From the NCBI GenBank assembly GCA_910585685.1, contig CAJUEO010000001.1, positions 269,428-333,427 of the forward strand: DNA of 64,000 bases. The letters are read 5' to 3'. Source of the DNA: an uncultured Christensenella sp. (GTDB lineage: Bacteria; Bacillota; Clostridia; Christensenellales; Borkfalkiaceae). The translations under genes were made by a program, and so were the position numbers. Of this stretch, positions 14,882-25,213 are shown one piece after another. The notes beneath the pieces were generated by a model, which was given only the letters and a program-made list of their open reading frames with translations, was not told the origin of the DNA and made no database searches. Every line of letters starts with the position of its first letter. The stretch's first letter is position 1.

Positions 14882-16309
14882 ATGTATTTAAGAACAAAAA
14901 AGGCGCCTTTTGACAGTATGAATGAAGAGTGCGGCGTTTTCGGCGTCTATTCGCAGGAAAACCGAAACGTTGCGCATACCGTCTATTACGGGCTTTACGC
15001 TCTGCAACACAGGGGACAGGAGTCAAGCGGTATAGCGGTTGCGTTTGCCGATAAAATCTCTTACCACAAGGGTATGGGACTTGTTTCCGACGTGTTTGCC
15101 GACGGCAATTTGGACTCTTTGCCCGAGGGAGATATCGCAATAGGTCACGTTCGCTATTCGACCACGGGCGCAAGCCAGCTTTTGAACGCCCAGCCCGTCG
15201 TATTTACGGGCAAGTGCGGCAGAATGGCGGTTGCTCATAACGGCAATCTTATAAATACTAAAAATCTGCGCGACGAACTCATCGCGCAGAATGCCGTTTT
15301 TCAGACTACCATAGATTCCGAAGTAATTGCAATATACATCAACAGCCTTTCCGACGGAGATATACTTACGGGTGTTAAGCGCGCTTGTGCCAAATTCAAG
15401 GGTTCGTACGCGCTGGTAATCATGACATGCGACAAGCTTATTGCCGTGCGCGACCCGTTCGGTATCCGTCCGCTTTGCCTCGGCACGGTCGACGACGACG
15501 TAATAGTCGCAAGCGAAACTTGCGCGCTCGACGCGGTCGGTGCAAACTATCTGCGCGACGTAAAGCCGGGTGAAATAGTCGTCATAGACAGCGACGGCGT
15601 ACACTCGTATATGATGGACGGCGTGCCCGAGTGCAGCAGAATGTGTATTTTCGAGTACGTCTATTTTGCCCGTCACGACTCTGTGCTCGACGGTTACAGC
15701 GTGTATGAGTCGAGAAAAGAGGCAGGCAAATTGCTCGCTAAAAATTATCCCGTCGAAGCCGACCTTGTTTCTGGCGTACCCGACTCGGCAAACGTAGCCG
15801 CGCGCGGTTATGCGGAGGAGAGCGGAATACCCTTTGTAGAGGCGCTGGCACGCAACCGCTATGTCGGCAGAACGTTTATTCAACCCGACCAAAGACAGCG
15901 CGAAAACAGTTTGAGCGTTAAAATGAACGCTCTGCGCGGAAACGTCAGGGGTAAAAGAGTAATCTTAATAGACGACTCTATTGTGCGCGGAACCACAATG
16001 CGCAAGATAATAAAGATGCTCAGAAACGCAGGTGCCAAAGAGGTGCATATCAGAATTTGTTCTCCGATAATAAAGCACCCCTGTCATCTCGGAATAGATA
16101 TTCAGACCTATTCGCAGCTTATAGGCGCATATAAAAACGAAGACCAAATTTGCGAAAGTTTGGGTGCGGACAGCGTAAAGTACCTCACGGTAGACCAGCT
16201 CTTAGCGACTTGCGGCGGCGCGAAAACAGGTTTTTGCCTCGGCTGTTTCAACGGAGAGTATCCATATGCGCTTGAAGATTACGAAACGGACAAATTAAAG
16301 TTTGAATAG
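14882..16309 (+). CDS. purF: Amidophosphoribosyltransferase PurF (Fe-S type)
   Basis: 475-residue enzyme for the first committed purine step (PRPP + Gln to phosphoribosylamine). The N-terminal nucleophile is Cys17 in NEECGVFG, giving a 16-residue propeptide to be removed, as in the Bacillus enzyme. PRPP loop VILIDDSIVRGTT is near residue 360. Cys residues for a [4Fe-4S] cluster are present (CSRMC, SPIIKHPC and C-terminal CLGC), so this is the oxygen-sensitive type. The GTG at 16309, overlapping the stop, could begin an extended purM frame but is not the likely start. Confidence 0.96.
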   Translation: MYLRTKKAPFDSMNEECGVFGVYSQENRNVAHTVYYGLYALQHRGQESSGIAVAFADKISYHKGMGLVSDVFADGNLDSLPEGDIAIGHVRYSTTGASQLLNAQPVVFTGKCGRMAVAHNGNLINTKNLRDELIAQNAVFQTTIDSEVIAIYINSLSDGDILTGVKRACAKFKGSYALVIMTCDKLIAVRDPFGIRPLCLGTVDDDVIVASETCALDAVGANYLRDVKPGEIVVIDSDGVHSYMMDGVPECSRMCIFEYVYFARHDSVLDGYSVYESRKEAGKLLAKNYPVEADLVSGVPDSANVAARGYAEESGIPFVEALARNRYVGRTFIQPDQRQRENSLSVKMNALRGNVRGKRVILIDDSIVRGTTMRKIIKMLRNAGAKEVHIRICSPIIKHPCHLGIDIQTYSQLIGAYKNEDQICESLGADSVKYLTVDQLLATCGGAKTGFCLGCFNGEYPYALEDYETDKLKFE

Positions 16310-16371
16310 TGAGGAAACGCCTTAAACCAAGGCATATTCCCACCCCAATTAAAATTTCAAGGAGAAAAGTT

Positions 16372-17391
16372 ATGTCAATTTCTTACAAGGACAGCGGCGT
16401 TGACGTAGAGAGAGGTTACGAAGCGGTCAAATTAATGAAAGACCATGTAAAGTCTACATATACAGAGGGCGTTTTGGGAGATATCGGCTCGTTCGGCGGA
16501 TTCTTTCAGATGCCTAAGGACGTTAAAAATCCCGTTCTCGTTGCAGGCACGGACGGCGTCGGAACCAAGCTTAAATACGCCATATTGTCGGGTAAACACG
16601 ATACGATAGGCATTGATGCCGTTGCAATGTGCGTCAACGATATAGTCTGTCAGGGCGCAAAACCTCTGTTCTTTTTGGACTACTTTGCAACGGGCGCTTT
16701 AAGCCCCGAAAAGGTCGCTACTGTGGTTTCGGGCGTCGCAAGGGGCTGTCGTCAGTCCGGTGCGGCTTTAATAGGCGGAGAAACGGCGGAAATGCCCGGT
16801 TTCTATCCCGACGGGGACTATGATATCGCAGGATTTGCCGTAGGCGTAGTCGACAAGAAAAAGATAATTAACGGCAAAACCATTAAAAAGGGAGACGTTT
16901 TAATAGGTATAAAGTCGAGCGGCATACATTCAAACGGATATTCGCTTGTCAGAAAACTGTGGGGAGAGGACTTGGAAACTTTGAAAAAGTTTGACGAAGA
17001 ACTCGGCGCATGCCCTATTGACGTATTGCTTACCCCTACGAAAATATATGTAAACAGCATTCTCGAGCTTATAAAGGTCGTTAAGGTCAAGGGTATAGCT
17101 CACATTACGGGCGGCGGCTTTATAGAGAACATTCCGCGCATTTTCCCGAGCGGCATAGGCTGTGAAATAAACACCAAATCATATGAAGTTCCTGCAATTT
17201 TCCGCGTAATGCAAAAACGCGCTTCGCTTACCGATAACCAAATTTACAATACCTTCAATATGGGTATAGGTATGGTGGTTTGCGTGGATAAAAAGGACGT
17301 GGACGCCACAATCAAACAGCTTGAAAAGACGGGTGAAGAGTGCGTGATATTAGGCGTTACGACAAAGGGTCAGGGTGTCAAACTCAAATGA
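16372..17391 (+). CDS. purM: Phosphoribosylformylglycinamidine cyclo-ligase PurM
   Basis: 339-residue AIR synthetase (FGAM to AIR, ATP-dependent). Conserved segments: YKDSGVDVERGYEAV at the N-terminus, GTDGVGTKLKYA, MCVNDIVCQGAKPLFFLDY, GGETAEMPGFY, GIKSSGIHSNGYSLVR, and HITGGGFIENIPR. The frame is open from a GTG at 16309, but ATG 16372 has AAGGAG (16359-16364) correctly placed and gives the conserved N-terminus. The stop overlaps the purN start by 4 bases. Confidence 0.97.
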   Translation: MSISYKDSGVDVERGYEAVKLMKDHVKSTYTEGVLGDIGSFGGFFQMPKDVKNPVLVAGTDGVGTKLKYAILSGKHDTIGIDAVAMCVNDIVCQGAKPLFFLDYFATGALSPEKVATVVSGVARGCRQSGAALIGGETAEMPGFYPDGDYDIAGFAVGVVDKKKIINGKTIKKGDVLIGIKSSGIHSNGYSLVRKLWGEDLETLKKFDEELGACPIDVLLTPTKIYVNSILELIKVVKVKGIAHITGGGFIENIPRIFPSGIGCEINTKSYEVPAIFRVMQKRASLTDNQIYNTFNMGIGMVVCVDKKDVDATIKQLEKTGEECVILGVTTKGQGVKLK

Positions 17392-18002
17392 AAAGAATAG
17401 CCGTATTTGCGTCGGGCTCGGGCACTGATTTTCAGTCGATAATCGACGCCAACGAAAAAAACAAGTTCTGTGAAATAAGCTGTCTTATTGCCTCAAAACA
17501 GGGAATAGGCGCAATCGAAAGGGCGCAAAAGCACGGCATATCTACGGGTGTATTTGCAAAAAGCGATTATCCCGACCTCGAAACTCTGTATAATCAGCTA
17601 ACCTATTTTCTCAATATCAACAGGGTCGATTACATTGTTCTTGCCGGTTGGCTAAAAATCATTCCGGACAGCTTTATAAAGTCGTTTGAAAACAAAATTA
17701 TAAATATTCATCCCTCGCTCATTCCCTCGTTTTGCGGTTCGGGGTATTACGGACTTAAAGTGCACGGCGCGGTTTTGGAATACGGCGCAAAGGTTACGGG
17801 CTGCACGGTGCATTTCGTAAACGAAATTCCCGACGGCGGAGCGATAATAGCTCAGCGTGCGGTAGAGGTAAAAAGCGGTGACACCGCCGAAAGCTTGCAA
17901 CAACGGGTTTTATCGGTCGAGCACGAGCTGTTGCCCTATTGCGTAAGAAAACTTTGCGAGGGCAAAATAATCAAAAACGGCAGAGAAGTAACTATTATAT
18001 AA
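17388..18002 (+). CDS. purN: Phosphoribosylglycinamide formyltransferase PurN
   Basis: 204-residue GAR transformylase using 10-formyl-tetrahydrofolate. MKRIAVFASGSGTDFQSII matches the family start; catalytic residues are seen in NIHPSLIPSF (Asn, His) and NEIPDGGAIIAQ (Asp). Usual sequences read GSNFQAI and H-ALLP-F-G; here Thr-Asp replaces Ser-Asn and GSGYYGLKVH replaces G.GMYG..VH, as in several clostridial homologues. The start at 17388 overlaps the purM stop (ATGA). Confidence 0.95.
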   Translation: MKRIAVFASGSGTDFQSIIDANEKNKFCEISCLIASKQGIGAIERAQKHGISTGVFAKSDYPDLETLYNQLTYFLNINRVDYIVLAGWLKIIPDSFIKSFENKIINIHPSLIPSFCGSGYYGLKVHGAVLEYGAKVTGCTVHFVNEIPDGGAIIAQRAVEVKSGDTAESLQQRVLSVEHELLPYCVRKLCEGKIIKNGREVTII

Positions 18003-18032
18003 AAAATTAAACATTTTCGGAGGTTTGAAAGT

Positions 18033-19652
18033 ATGGAAATGAAGAAGCGCGCGCTTGTCAGCGTATCTGACAAGGCAGGAGTTGTAGAGTTCTGCAAGGG
18101 GCTTTGTGAAAACGGATTTGAAATTATATCTACGGGCGGAACCGCAAAGGCGTTAAAGGACGCAGGTTTGAACGTAATAGGTATTTCCGACATTACGGGC
18201 TTTCCCGAGTGTCTTGACGGCAGAGTTAAGACCTTGCACCCCAACGTTCACGCAGGACTTCTTGCAATGCGTTCAAATCCCGAGCACATGGCTCAGCTTG
18301 AAAAGCTAAATATAAACACTATCGACGTTGTATGCGTAAATCTCTATCCCTTCAAAGCGACACTGCAAAAGGGCGCGGACTTTGCCGAGTGCGTCGAAAA
18401 TATCGACATAGGCGGACCTACGATGATAAGAGCGGCGGCTAAAAACTATCAGGACGTCGCGGTAATAGTTGACCCCAAGGACTATGACAGAGTCTTGGCA
18501 GAGTTAAAACATGGCGGAGTTACTCTCGAAACAAAAAAATATCTGCAATACAAAGTTTTTGCCCACACGGCGGTTTACGACAGCCTTATATCAAACTATC
18601 TTGCCTCGCAGCTCGGCATTCAATTTCCCGACGAAGTTACGTTTGCATACGAAAAAGCGCAGGATATGCGCTACGGAGAAAATCCTCAGCAGCAAGCTGT
18701 TTTCTATAGAGAGCAGTTTGTGCGTATAGGCTCGCTTTCAAGCGCAAAACAGCTTTGGGGCAAAGAGCTTTCCTACAACAATATCAACGACGCCAACGGT
18801 GCATTGGAACTTTTAAAGGAGTTTGGTTCGACCCCTGCGGTGGTTGCCTGCAAACACGCAAATCCCTGCGGCGTAGGCACGGGAACGAGCGTACACGAGG
18901 CATATATGCGTGCCTACGAGAGCGACCCCGTTTCGGTATTCGGCGGAATACTTGCAATAAACGGCACTGTGGACGAGGCTACAGCCAACGAAATAAATAA
19001 GATTTTTATAGAGATTGTAATGGCTCGCTCATATACAAAGGAGGCTTTGGCAATTCTCGAACAAAAAAAGAATATAAGACTTTTGCAGATTGACGAAATT
19101 TCAACAAAGCGCGCGGCTTCGGCTTACGATATGAAAAAGGTGTACGGCGGACTTCTTGTTCAGCAGTACGATGAAAGCCTTATCCGCGACGAAGATATGG
19201 ACTTATTTAAAACAAAGGCGTCTTCTCACACCGAAACGACGCCCGGCGGAAAGCAGAGAACGGTTTACGGACTTGGCGTAGTTACAGACCGCGCGCCTAC
19301 GGCAGAGGAAGTTGAAGCTTTGCTTTTCAATTGGAAAGTAGTCAAACATACAAAATCCAACGCCATTGTAATTGGTAAACAGGGCAGAACGACGGGCATA
19401 GGCATGGGACAGACCAACAGAATTTGGGCTGCGCAACAGGCAATAGCTCACGCAGGAGAGCAAGCTAAGGGCTCTGTTATGGCGTCCGACGCATTTTTCC
19501 CTTTCCCCGATTGCGTTGAAGAGTGTGTAAAGGCAGGCATAACCGCTATAATTCAGCCGGGCGGTTCGGTTCAGGACAAGGCTTCGGTTGACGCCTGCAA
19601 CGCCGCAGGTATAGCAATGGTGTTCGTAGGCGACAGACATTTCAAACACTGA
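18033..19652 (+). CDS. purH: Bifunctional AICAR transformylase/IMP cyclohydrolase PurH
   Basis: 539-residue enzyme performing the last two steps to IMP. N-terminal MGS-like cyclohydrolase (residues 1 to about 200) contains STGGTAKALKDAG and GFPECLDGRVKTLHP. The C-terminal transformylase contains DMRYGENPQQ, CKHANPCGVG (catalytic Lys-His), KHTKSNAIV, and SDAFFPFPD with a terminal VGDRHFKH. An ATG 6 bases downstream is an alternative start, but CGGAGG at 18018-18023 fits the first. About 50 residues longer than short-form homologues only in loop regions. Confidence 0.97.
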   Translation: MEMKKRALVSVSDKAGVVEFCKGLCENGFEIISTGGTAKALKDAGLNVIGISDITGFPECLDGRVKTLHPNVHAGLLAMRSNPEHMAQLEKLNINTIDVVCVNLYPFKATLQKGADFAECVENIDIGGPTMIRAAAKNYQDVAVIVDPKDYDRVLAELKHGGVTLETKKYLQYKVFAHTAVYDSLISNYLASQLGIQFPDEVTFAYEKAQDMRYGENPQQQAVFYREQFVRIGSLSSAKQLWGKELSYNNINDANGALELLKEFGSTPAVVACKHANPCGVGTGTSVHEAYMRAYESDPVSVFGGILAINGTVDEATANEINKIFIEIVMARSYTKEALAILEQKKNIRLLQIDEISTKRAASAYDMKKVYGGLLVQQYDESLIRDEDMDLFKTKASSHTETTPGGKQRTVYGLGVVTDRAPTAEEVEALLFNWKVVKHTKSNAIVIGKQGRTTGIGMGQTNRIWAAQQAIAHAGEQAKGSVMASDAFFPFPDCVEECVKAGITAIIQPGGSVQDKASVDACNAAGIAMVFVGDRHFKH

Positions 19653-19672
19653 TAAATTTTTTTGGAGTACAT

Positions 19673-20953
19673 ATGAACGTTCTTGTAATAGGAAACGGCG
19701 GACGCGAGCATACAATACTTCTTGCTTTGAAAAAGAGCAGGCGCGTTGAAAAACTTTACTGTATGAAGGGCAACGCAGGCACCGCAGAGATAGCCGAAAA
19801 CGTTGGCGTTGATTACATGAATATCGAGGCGGTAAAAAAGTTTGCCGAAGAACACCCCGAAATAGACTATTACGTCGTCGCTCCCGACGACCCTCTCGCA
19901 CTTGGGCTCGTCGACGAACTCGAAGCAATGGGCAAACGCTGTTTCGGTCCGAGAAAGAACGCGGCTATAATCGAGTCGAGCAAGGCTTTTTCAAAGGACT
20001 TGATGAAAAAATACAATATTCCCACGGCTGAAGCGCAGACTTTTGACAGTTATGACAAGGCACTGCAATACGTTCGCGAAAAGGGCGCGCCCATAGTTTT
20101 AAAGGCCGACGGGCTTGCGCTCGGCAAAGGTGTGCTTGTCTGCGAAACGCTGAAACAGGCGGAAGAGGGCTTGAAAGAAATTATGCTTGACAAGTCTTTC
20201 GGTGCGGCAGGCAACGTTGTTTTGGTAGAAGAATATTTAAAGGGGCTCAAATACAACCCCGGTGAAGAAGTTTCCGTTCTTGCATTTACCGACGGCAAGA
20301 CGATAGTTCCCATGATAACCTCGTGCGACCACAAGCGTGCAAGCGACGGAGACAGGGGACTTAACACGGGCGGTATGGGCACGTTTTCTCCCTGCCCGTT
20401 CTGGACAAAGGAACTTGAACAGGAAGTTTTAAAGACGATAATGATACCCACTATGAACGCGATGAACGCCGAAGGCAGAACCTTTAAAGGATGTCTGTAT
20501 TTCGGGCTTATGCGCACTGATAAGGGTATGAAGGTGGTAGAATACAACTCGCGCTTCGGTGACCCCGAAACTCAGGTTGTTCTGCCCATGTTAAAGACCG
20601 ACCTTATGGACATATTCGAGGCTGTTACAGACGAGCGGCTTGCGGATATTAAAATCGAGTGGGAGGACGGCGCTTGCGTTTGCGTAGTGCTTGCAAGCGG
20701 CGGTTATCCTTTGAGCTACGTCAAAGGTAAAGAGATAAATATTGGTGATATCGGAGACGTAACGGTAATTCACGCAGGTACTGCAAGAAAGGACGGCAAG
20801 CTCGTTACAAACGGCGGCAGAGTTCTTGGTGTAGTGGCAAAGGGAAAAAACGTTGAAGAAGCGCGCAGAAAAGCTTACTCTGCAGTGCATAAAATAGAGT
20901 GGGACGGTATGTTTTACAGGACGGATATAGGCGTCAAATATCGCGAAGGTTAA
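19673..20953 (+). CDS. purD: Phosphoribosylamine-glycine ligase PurD
   Basis: 426-residue ATP-grasp enzyme making GAR from phosphoribosylamine, glycine and ATP. MNVLVIGNGGREHTI is the N-terminal Rossmann-like motif; APDDPLALGLVDEL, IVLKADGLALGKGV, LVEEYLKG-EVSVLAF, HKRASDGDRGLNTGGMGTFS and EYNSRFGDPETQVVLP follow in order. Sits in the pur operon 20 bases after purH and 16 before purL. Confidence 0.97.
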   Translation: MNVLVIGNGGREHTILLALKKSRRVEKLYCMKGNAGTAEIAENVGVDYMNIEAVKKFAEEHPEIDYYVVAPDDPLALGLVDELEAMGKRCFGPRKNAAIIESSKAFSKDLMKKYNIPTAEAQTFDSYDKALQYVREKGAPIVLKADGLALGKGVLVCETLKQAEEGLKEIMLDKSFGAAGNVVLVEEYLKGLKYNPGEEVSVLAFTDGKTIVPMITSCDHKRASDGDRGLNTGGMGTFSPCPFWTKELEQEVLKTIMIPTMNAMNAEGRTFKGCLYFGLMRTDKGMKVVEYNSRFGDPETQVVLPMLKTDLMDIFEAVTDERLADIKIEWEDGACVCVVLASGGYPLSYVKGKEINIGDIGDVTVIHAGTARKDGKLVTNGGRVLGVVAKGKNVEEARRKAYSAVHKIEWDGMFYRTDIGVKYREG

Positions 20954-20969
20954 TTTTAAGGTTATCGAG

Positions 20970-23900
20970 ATGATTTACAGAATTTTTGTTGAAAAAAAAG
21001 ATAATTTACAGGCAAAAAAAATAAAGGAGGACGCACAAAACCTCCTTAAAATAGACGTAAAAGACGTTCGTCAGCTTTTGAGATACGACGTCGAGGGATT
21101 GACTAAGCAAGAGTTCGAAGCGGCGGTTCCCTGCGTGTTTTCCGAGCCTCCCGTCGATAACGTATATTATGAAACAGTCGATTTCCCCGAAAATTACGAA
21201 GTATTTGCAATTGCTTATCTTACGGGTCAGTACGACCAGCGCGCGGACAGCGCGGCGCAGTGCGTTCAGCTTTTAACGCAAAAAGAGCGTCCGCTCATCA
21301 AATGCGCGCGAGTTTACGCTGTTTCGGGCGTGAACGGCAAACAGCTTCAAAAGCTGAAAAATCATCTTATAAATCCCGTCGAAAGCGAAGAGGTTGCGCT
21401 TGATAAGCCGCAGTCGCTCGTTCACGAAACCGTCGTTGCCGACGACGTAAAGCAGGTGGAAGGGTTTATAAAATATACGGACGCGGAAGTTCGGGCATAT
21501 CACGCAAAAATGGGGCTTGCCATGTCTGAGGAGGACTTGATTTTTGTCCGTGATTACTTCATTAAGGAACGCCGCGACCCCACCGAAACGGAAATTAAAG
21601 TTATAGATACATATTGGTCCGACCATTGCAGACACACAACATTTGCAACGGAAATAAAAAATATCGAGATAAAGGGCAACAACGCTCACGTCGAAAAGGC
21701 TTTAAAGCTATATCAAAACTTATTTGCCGAGCTGTATGCGGAACGTTCGGACAAATATCCTTGTCTTATGGATATTGCAACCATTGCCGTTAAAAAGCTC
21801 AAAAAAGAGGGCAAGCTTGATAATCTTGACGAGTCGGACGAAATAAATGCCTGCTCGATAAAGATAGACGCAACATTGGACGGCAAAAAACAGAAATATA
21901 CCGTAATGTTCAAAAACGAAACGCACAACCACCCTACGGAAATCGAGCCGTTCGGCGGCGCGGCAACCTGCCTCGGCGGCGCTATACGCGACCCTCTTTC
22001 GGGCAGAACGTACGTCTTGCAGTCAATGCGCATTACAGGCGCGGCAGACCCTACCGAGCCAATTGAAAACACCATACCCGGCAAGCTTCCCCAGCGCGTG
22101 ATTACAAAGACCGCGGCAGCGGGATTTTCGTCTTACGGCAACCAGATAGGTCTTGCTACGGGACAGGTAGACGAGGTTTACCACCCCGGATATAAGGCAA
22201 AAAGGCTCGAAACGGGCTTTGTCGTCGGAGGCGCTATTTCCGATATGATTTACCGCGAAAAGCCCAAAAAGGGTGACGTAATAGTTCTTCTCGGCGGAGA
22301 AACGGGTCGCGACGGCTGCGGCGGTGCGACGGGTTCGTCAAAGGCTCACGATAAAAAGTCGGTTCAGACCTGCGGCGCGGAAGTTCAAAAGGGTAACGCG
22401 CTTACCGAAAGAAAGCTTCAACGCCTGTTTTTAAATAAAAACGCAACCACGCTTATAAAAAAATGTAACGACTTCGGCGCAGGCGGCGTATCAGTAGCTA
22501 TAGGCGAGCTTTCGGACGGACTTATTATAGAACTTGACAAAGTTCCTAAAAAGTACGAGGGGCTTTCGGGCACCGAGCTGGCAATTTCCGAATCGCAGGA
22601 GAGAATGGCTGTCGTAATCGACGCGGCAAATGTTGAAAAATTTACTGCGCTTGCAGCGGAAGAAAATCTTACCGCAACGGTAGTGGCTAAGGTCACTGAC
22701 GACAGAAGAATGAAAATGTACCACCGCGGCAAGGCTATTGTTGATATTTCGCGTGATTTTCTTGATACAAACGGTGTAAAACAAGTTACCGACGCGGAAA
22801 TTTCCGAAAACGTCACAAACTATTTCTCGTCGACCGAAAAGCTGGGCTTTGAGGATAAGCTTATTAAAAATCTTTCCTCGCTCAACGTCTGCTCTAAAAA
22901 AGGTCTTTCGGAAAATTTCGACTCAACTATCGGCGCAAAATCCGTATATATGCCCTTCGGCGGCAAATACCAGCTCACTCCCGTGACTGCAATGGCGGCG
23001 CTGTTAACGGGTGGAGAAACAGACGACTGTACCGTTTCCGCTTACGGGTATAATCCCGACCTGATGTCGTCGTCACCTTTTACGGGAGCTATCTACTCGA
23101 TAGTAACTTCGGTGTCAAAGGTTGTTGCAAGCGGCGCAAAGTTCGAGGACATAAGGCTGACTCTGCAAGAGTTTTTTATGCGCCTCAGAAACGATAAAAA
23201 GAGATGGGGTGTGCCTCTGGCCGCGCTGCTCGGCGCGCTGTATGCGCAAATTAATTTAGGGCTCGGCGCAATTGGCGGAAAGGACAGTATGAGCGGCACT
23301 TTCGAGGATATCGACGTTCCGCCCACGCTCATTTCTTTTGCTCTCGCGCCTGCAAAGGCAAGTAAACTTATAACCAACGTACTTAAAGAAAAAGAACAAA
23401 AATTATATCTCTTGCCCATACCCAAAGACAGCGCGCAAATTCCCGACTTCGAAGCTCTTAAAAAACTGTACACCGCCATATATGCCGCGGTTACGAACCA
23501 AAAAGTCACGTTTGCAACCGTCGTTGAACAGGGCGGTGCGGCCTGTGCCGTTGCAAAATCTTGCTTTGGTAACGGGCTTGGGTTCGACTTCGAATGCAGC
23601 TATGACGAGGCGTTCTCCGAGCGTTACGGAGATATAATAATTTCGTGCGACGACATAAGCGCATTTGACGGCATACAAACAGTTTATCTCGGTAAGACAA
23701 GCGCAAGCGGCTTTACGTTCGGCAGTGAAAAAGTCGAAAACTCGAAAGCGGTAGAGGCGTTTGTAAAAAGGCTTGACGGCGTGTTCCCCTCTACGGCAAA
23801 AGCCGAAGGCAACGTTCCCGACTGCGACTATACCTCGGGCGGCAAGTATCAAAATATTTCCGTCAAAACGGCAAAGCCTCGCGTGTTTATTCCTGCGTTC

Positions 23901-24671
23901 CCCGGTACCAACTGCGAGCTCGACACGGCAAGAGCGTTTGAAGCGGCAGGCGCCGAAACACAAATTCTTGTTGTAAAAAACCGCAGCGCGCGCGACATTG
24001 AGGAGAGCGTTCAAGCAATTATTAAAGCTATCGACAGGGCAAACATTATCGCATTCCCCGGCGGCTTCTCGGGCGGTGACGAACCTGACGGCTCGGGCAA
24101 GTTTATAGCAACTACGTTTAAAAATCCGGCAATATCCGAAAGGATAAGCGAACTTTTGGATAAACGCGACGGGCTTGTGCTCGGTATCTGTAACGGTTTT
24201 CAGGCGTTAATCAAGCTTGGGCTTGTTCCTTACGGCAAGGTTTGTCCGCTTACGTCAAATTCTCCCACGCTTACCTACAACAACATTTCGCGCCACGTTT
24301 CGACAATGGCAAATATCCGCGTAGCTTCAAATTTAAGCCCCTGGCTTTCGGCTTGTAAAACGGGAGAAATATATGCGGTTCCCGTATCTCACGGTGAGGG
24401 TAAGATAGTTGCTCCGCTCTACGAGCTCGAACTTATGAAAAAGAACGGACAGATAGCCACGCAGTACGTCGATTTAACGGGAAAACCCACTATGGAATCC
24501 CCCTATAACCCCAACGGCAGTATGTGGGCAATCGAGGGTATAACTTCACCCGACGGCAGAGTGTTCGGCAAAATGGGACACAGCGAGAGAAAGGGCATAA
24601 ACCTTTATAAAAACTTTGACGGCAATTTCGATATGAAAATTTTCGAAAGCGGCGTTAAATATTTCAAATAA
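20970..24671 (+). CDS. purL: Phosphoribosylformylglycinamidine synthase PurL (single-chain)
   Basis: 1233-residue FGAM synthase with both halves in one protein, the clostridial type (TIGR01857-like) rather than the Bacillus PurSQL complex. N-terminal PurS-like region, linker TYWSDHCRHTTF, the ATP-binding synthetase halves (KNETHNHPTEIEPFGGAATC and GETGRDGCGGATGSS), and a C-terminal glutaminase (about residues 970-1233) with catalytic Cys in LGICNGFQAL and His in VSHGEGK. No purS or purQ genes accompany it, as expected. Last pur gene; no terminator separates it from nrdR. Confidence 0.96.
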   Translation: MIYRIFVEKKDNLQAKKIKEDAQNLLKIDVKDVRQLLRYDVEGLTKQEFEAAVPCVFSEPPVDNVYYETVDFPENYEVFAIAYLTGQYDQRADSAAQCVQLLTQKERPLIKCARVYAVSGVNGKQLQKLKNHLINPVESEEVALDKPQSLVHETVVADDVKQVEGFIKYTDAEVRAYHAKMGLAMSEEDLIFVRDYFIKERRDPTETEIKVIDTYWSDHCRHTTFATEIKNIEIKGNNAHVEKALKLYQNLFAELYAERSDKYPCLMDIATIAVKKLKKEGKLDNLDESDEINACSIKIDATLDGKKQKYTVMFKNETHNHPTEIEPFGGAATCLGGAIRDPLSGRTYVLQSMRITGAADPTEPIENTIPGKLPQRVITKTAAAGFSSYGNQIGLATGQVDEVYHPGYKAKRLETGFVVGGAISDMIYREKPKKGDVIVLLGGETGRDGCGGATGSSKAHDKKSVQTCGAEVQKGNALTERKLQRLFLNKNATTLIKKCNDFGAGGVSVAIGELSDGLIIELDKVPKKYEGLSGTELAISESQERMAVVIDAANVEKFTALAAEENLTATVVAKVTDDRRMKMYHRGKAIVDISRDFLDTNGVKQVTDAEISENVTNYFSSTEKLGFEDKLIKNLSSLNVCSKKGLSENFDSTIGAKSVYMPFGGKYQLTPVTAMAALLTGGETDDCTVSAYGYNPDLMSSSPFTGAIYSIVTSVSKVVASGAKFEDIRLTLQEFFMRLRNDKKRWGVPLAALLGALYAQINLGLGAIGGKDSMSGTFEDIDVPPTLISFALAPAKASKLITNVLKEKEQKLYLLPIPKDSAQIPDFEALKKLYTAIYAAVTNQKVTFATVVEQGGAACAVAKSCFGNGLGFDFECSYDEAFSERYGDIIISCDDISAFDGIQTVYLGKTSASGFTFGSEKVENSKAVEAFVKRLDGVFPSTAKAEGNVPDCDYTSGGKYQNISVKTAKPRVFIPAFPGTNCELDTARAFEAAGAETQILVVKNRSARDIEESVQAIIKAIDRANIIAFPGGFSGGDEPDGSGKFIATTFKNPAISERISELLDKRDGLVLGICNGFQALIKLGLVPYGKVCPLTSNSPTLTYNNISRHVSTMANIRVASNLSPWLSACKTGEIYAVPVSHGEGKIVAPLYELELMKKNGQIATQYVDLTGKPTMESPYNPNGSMWAIEGITSPDGRVFGKMGHSERKGINLYKNFDGNFDMKIFESGVKYFK

Positions 24672-24692
24672 ACAGCAGTACAAGAGGTAAAT

Positions 24693-25151
24693 ATGAAGTG
24701 TATGTTTTGCGGCTGTGAGGACAGCAAAGTTATAGACAGCCGTTCTGCCGACGAAGGCAGGACTATACGCCGAAGAAGAGAGTGCGTAAAATGCGGTAAG
24801 CGCTATACGACTTACGAAACTATCGAGGACACACCTGTTCTCGTAGTCAAGTCAAGCGGCTTGCGGCAAGCTTTCGACGCGCGCAAAATAAAAAACGGCA
24901 TAATAAAATCGTGCGAAAAACGCCCCGTTTCTCTTGAAGCGATAGACGAAATGGTTTCTGCCGTAGTTAAAAAAGTTTACAACTCTATGGAGCAGGAAAT
25001 TTCTTCGAAGCAAATCGGTGAAATGGTAATGGAAGAGTTGAAAAAATACGATGAAGTCGCATACGTCCGCTATGCAAGCGTTTACCGTTCATTCAAGGAC
25101 GTGGAAAGCTTTATGCGCGAACTTCAGGCAATTATGGACAATAAAAAATAA
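24693..25151 (+). CDS. nrdR: Transcriptional repressor NrdR
   Basis: 152-residue ATP/dATP-responsive repressor of ribonucleotide reductase genes. The N-terminal zinc ribbon MKCMFCGCEDSKVIDSR with ECVKCGKRYTTYE supplies four Cys; the ATP-cone follows (LVVKSSGLRQAFDARKIKNG). The length is standard. Being read-through from the purine operon links the ribonucleotide and deoxyribonucleotide supply, which is a reasonable but inferred logic. An imperfect hairpin (25167-25193) follows. Confidence 0.95.
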   Translation: MKCMFCGCEDSKVIDSRSADEGRTIRRRRECVKCGKRYTTYETIEDTPVLVVKSSGLRQAFDARKIKNGIIKSCEKRPVSLEAIDEMVSAVVKKVYNSMEQEISSKQIGEMVMEELKKYDEVAYVRYASVYRSFKDVESFMRELQAIMDNKK

Positions 25152-25166
25152 TTTTTTAAACAGCCG

Positions 25167-25193
25167 AACCGTCGCAATATTTTTGCAACGGTT
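25167..25193 (+). terminator. Hairpin after nrdR (weak terminator)
   Basis: AACCGTCGCAA / TTGCAACGGTT with one C-A mismatch, followed by TTGTTGCGCTTT; read-through into ispG is possible. Confidence 0.5.
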
Positions 25194-25213
25194 TTGTTGC
25201 GCTTTATAACGAT

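Noticed and set aside
15023..15892. Long minus-strand frame of 289 codons
   Set aside because: It lies fully inside purF, in the opposite strand, with no ribosome site; it is a codon-bias shadow.
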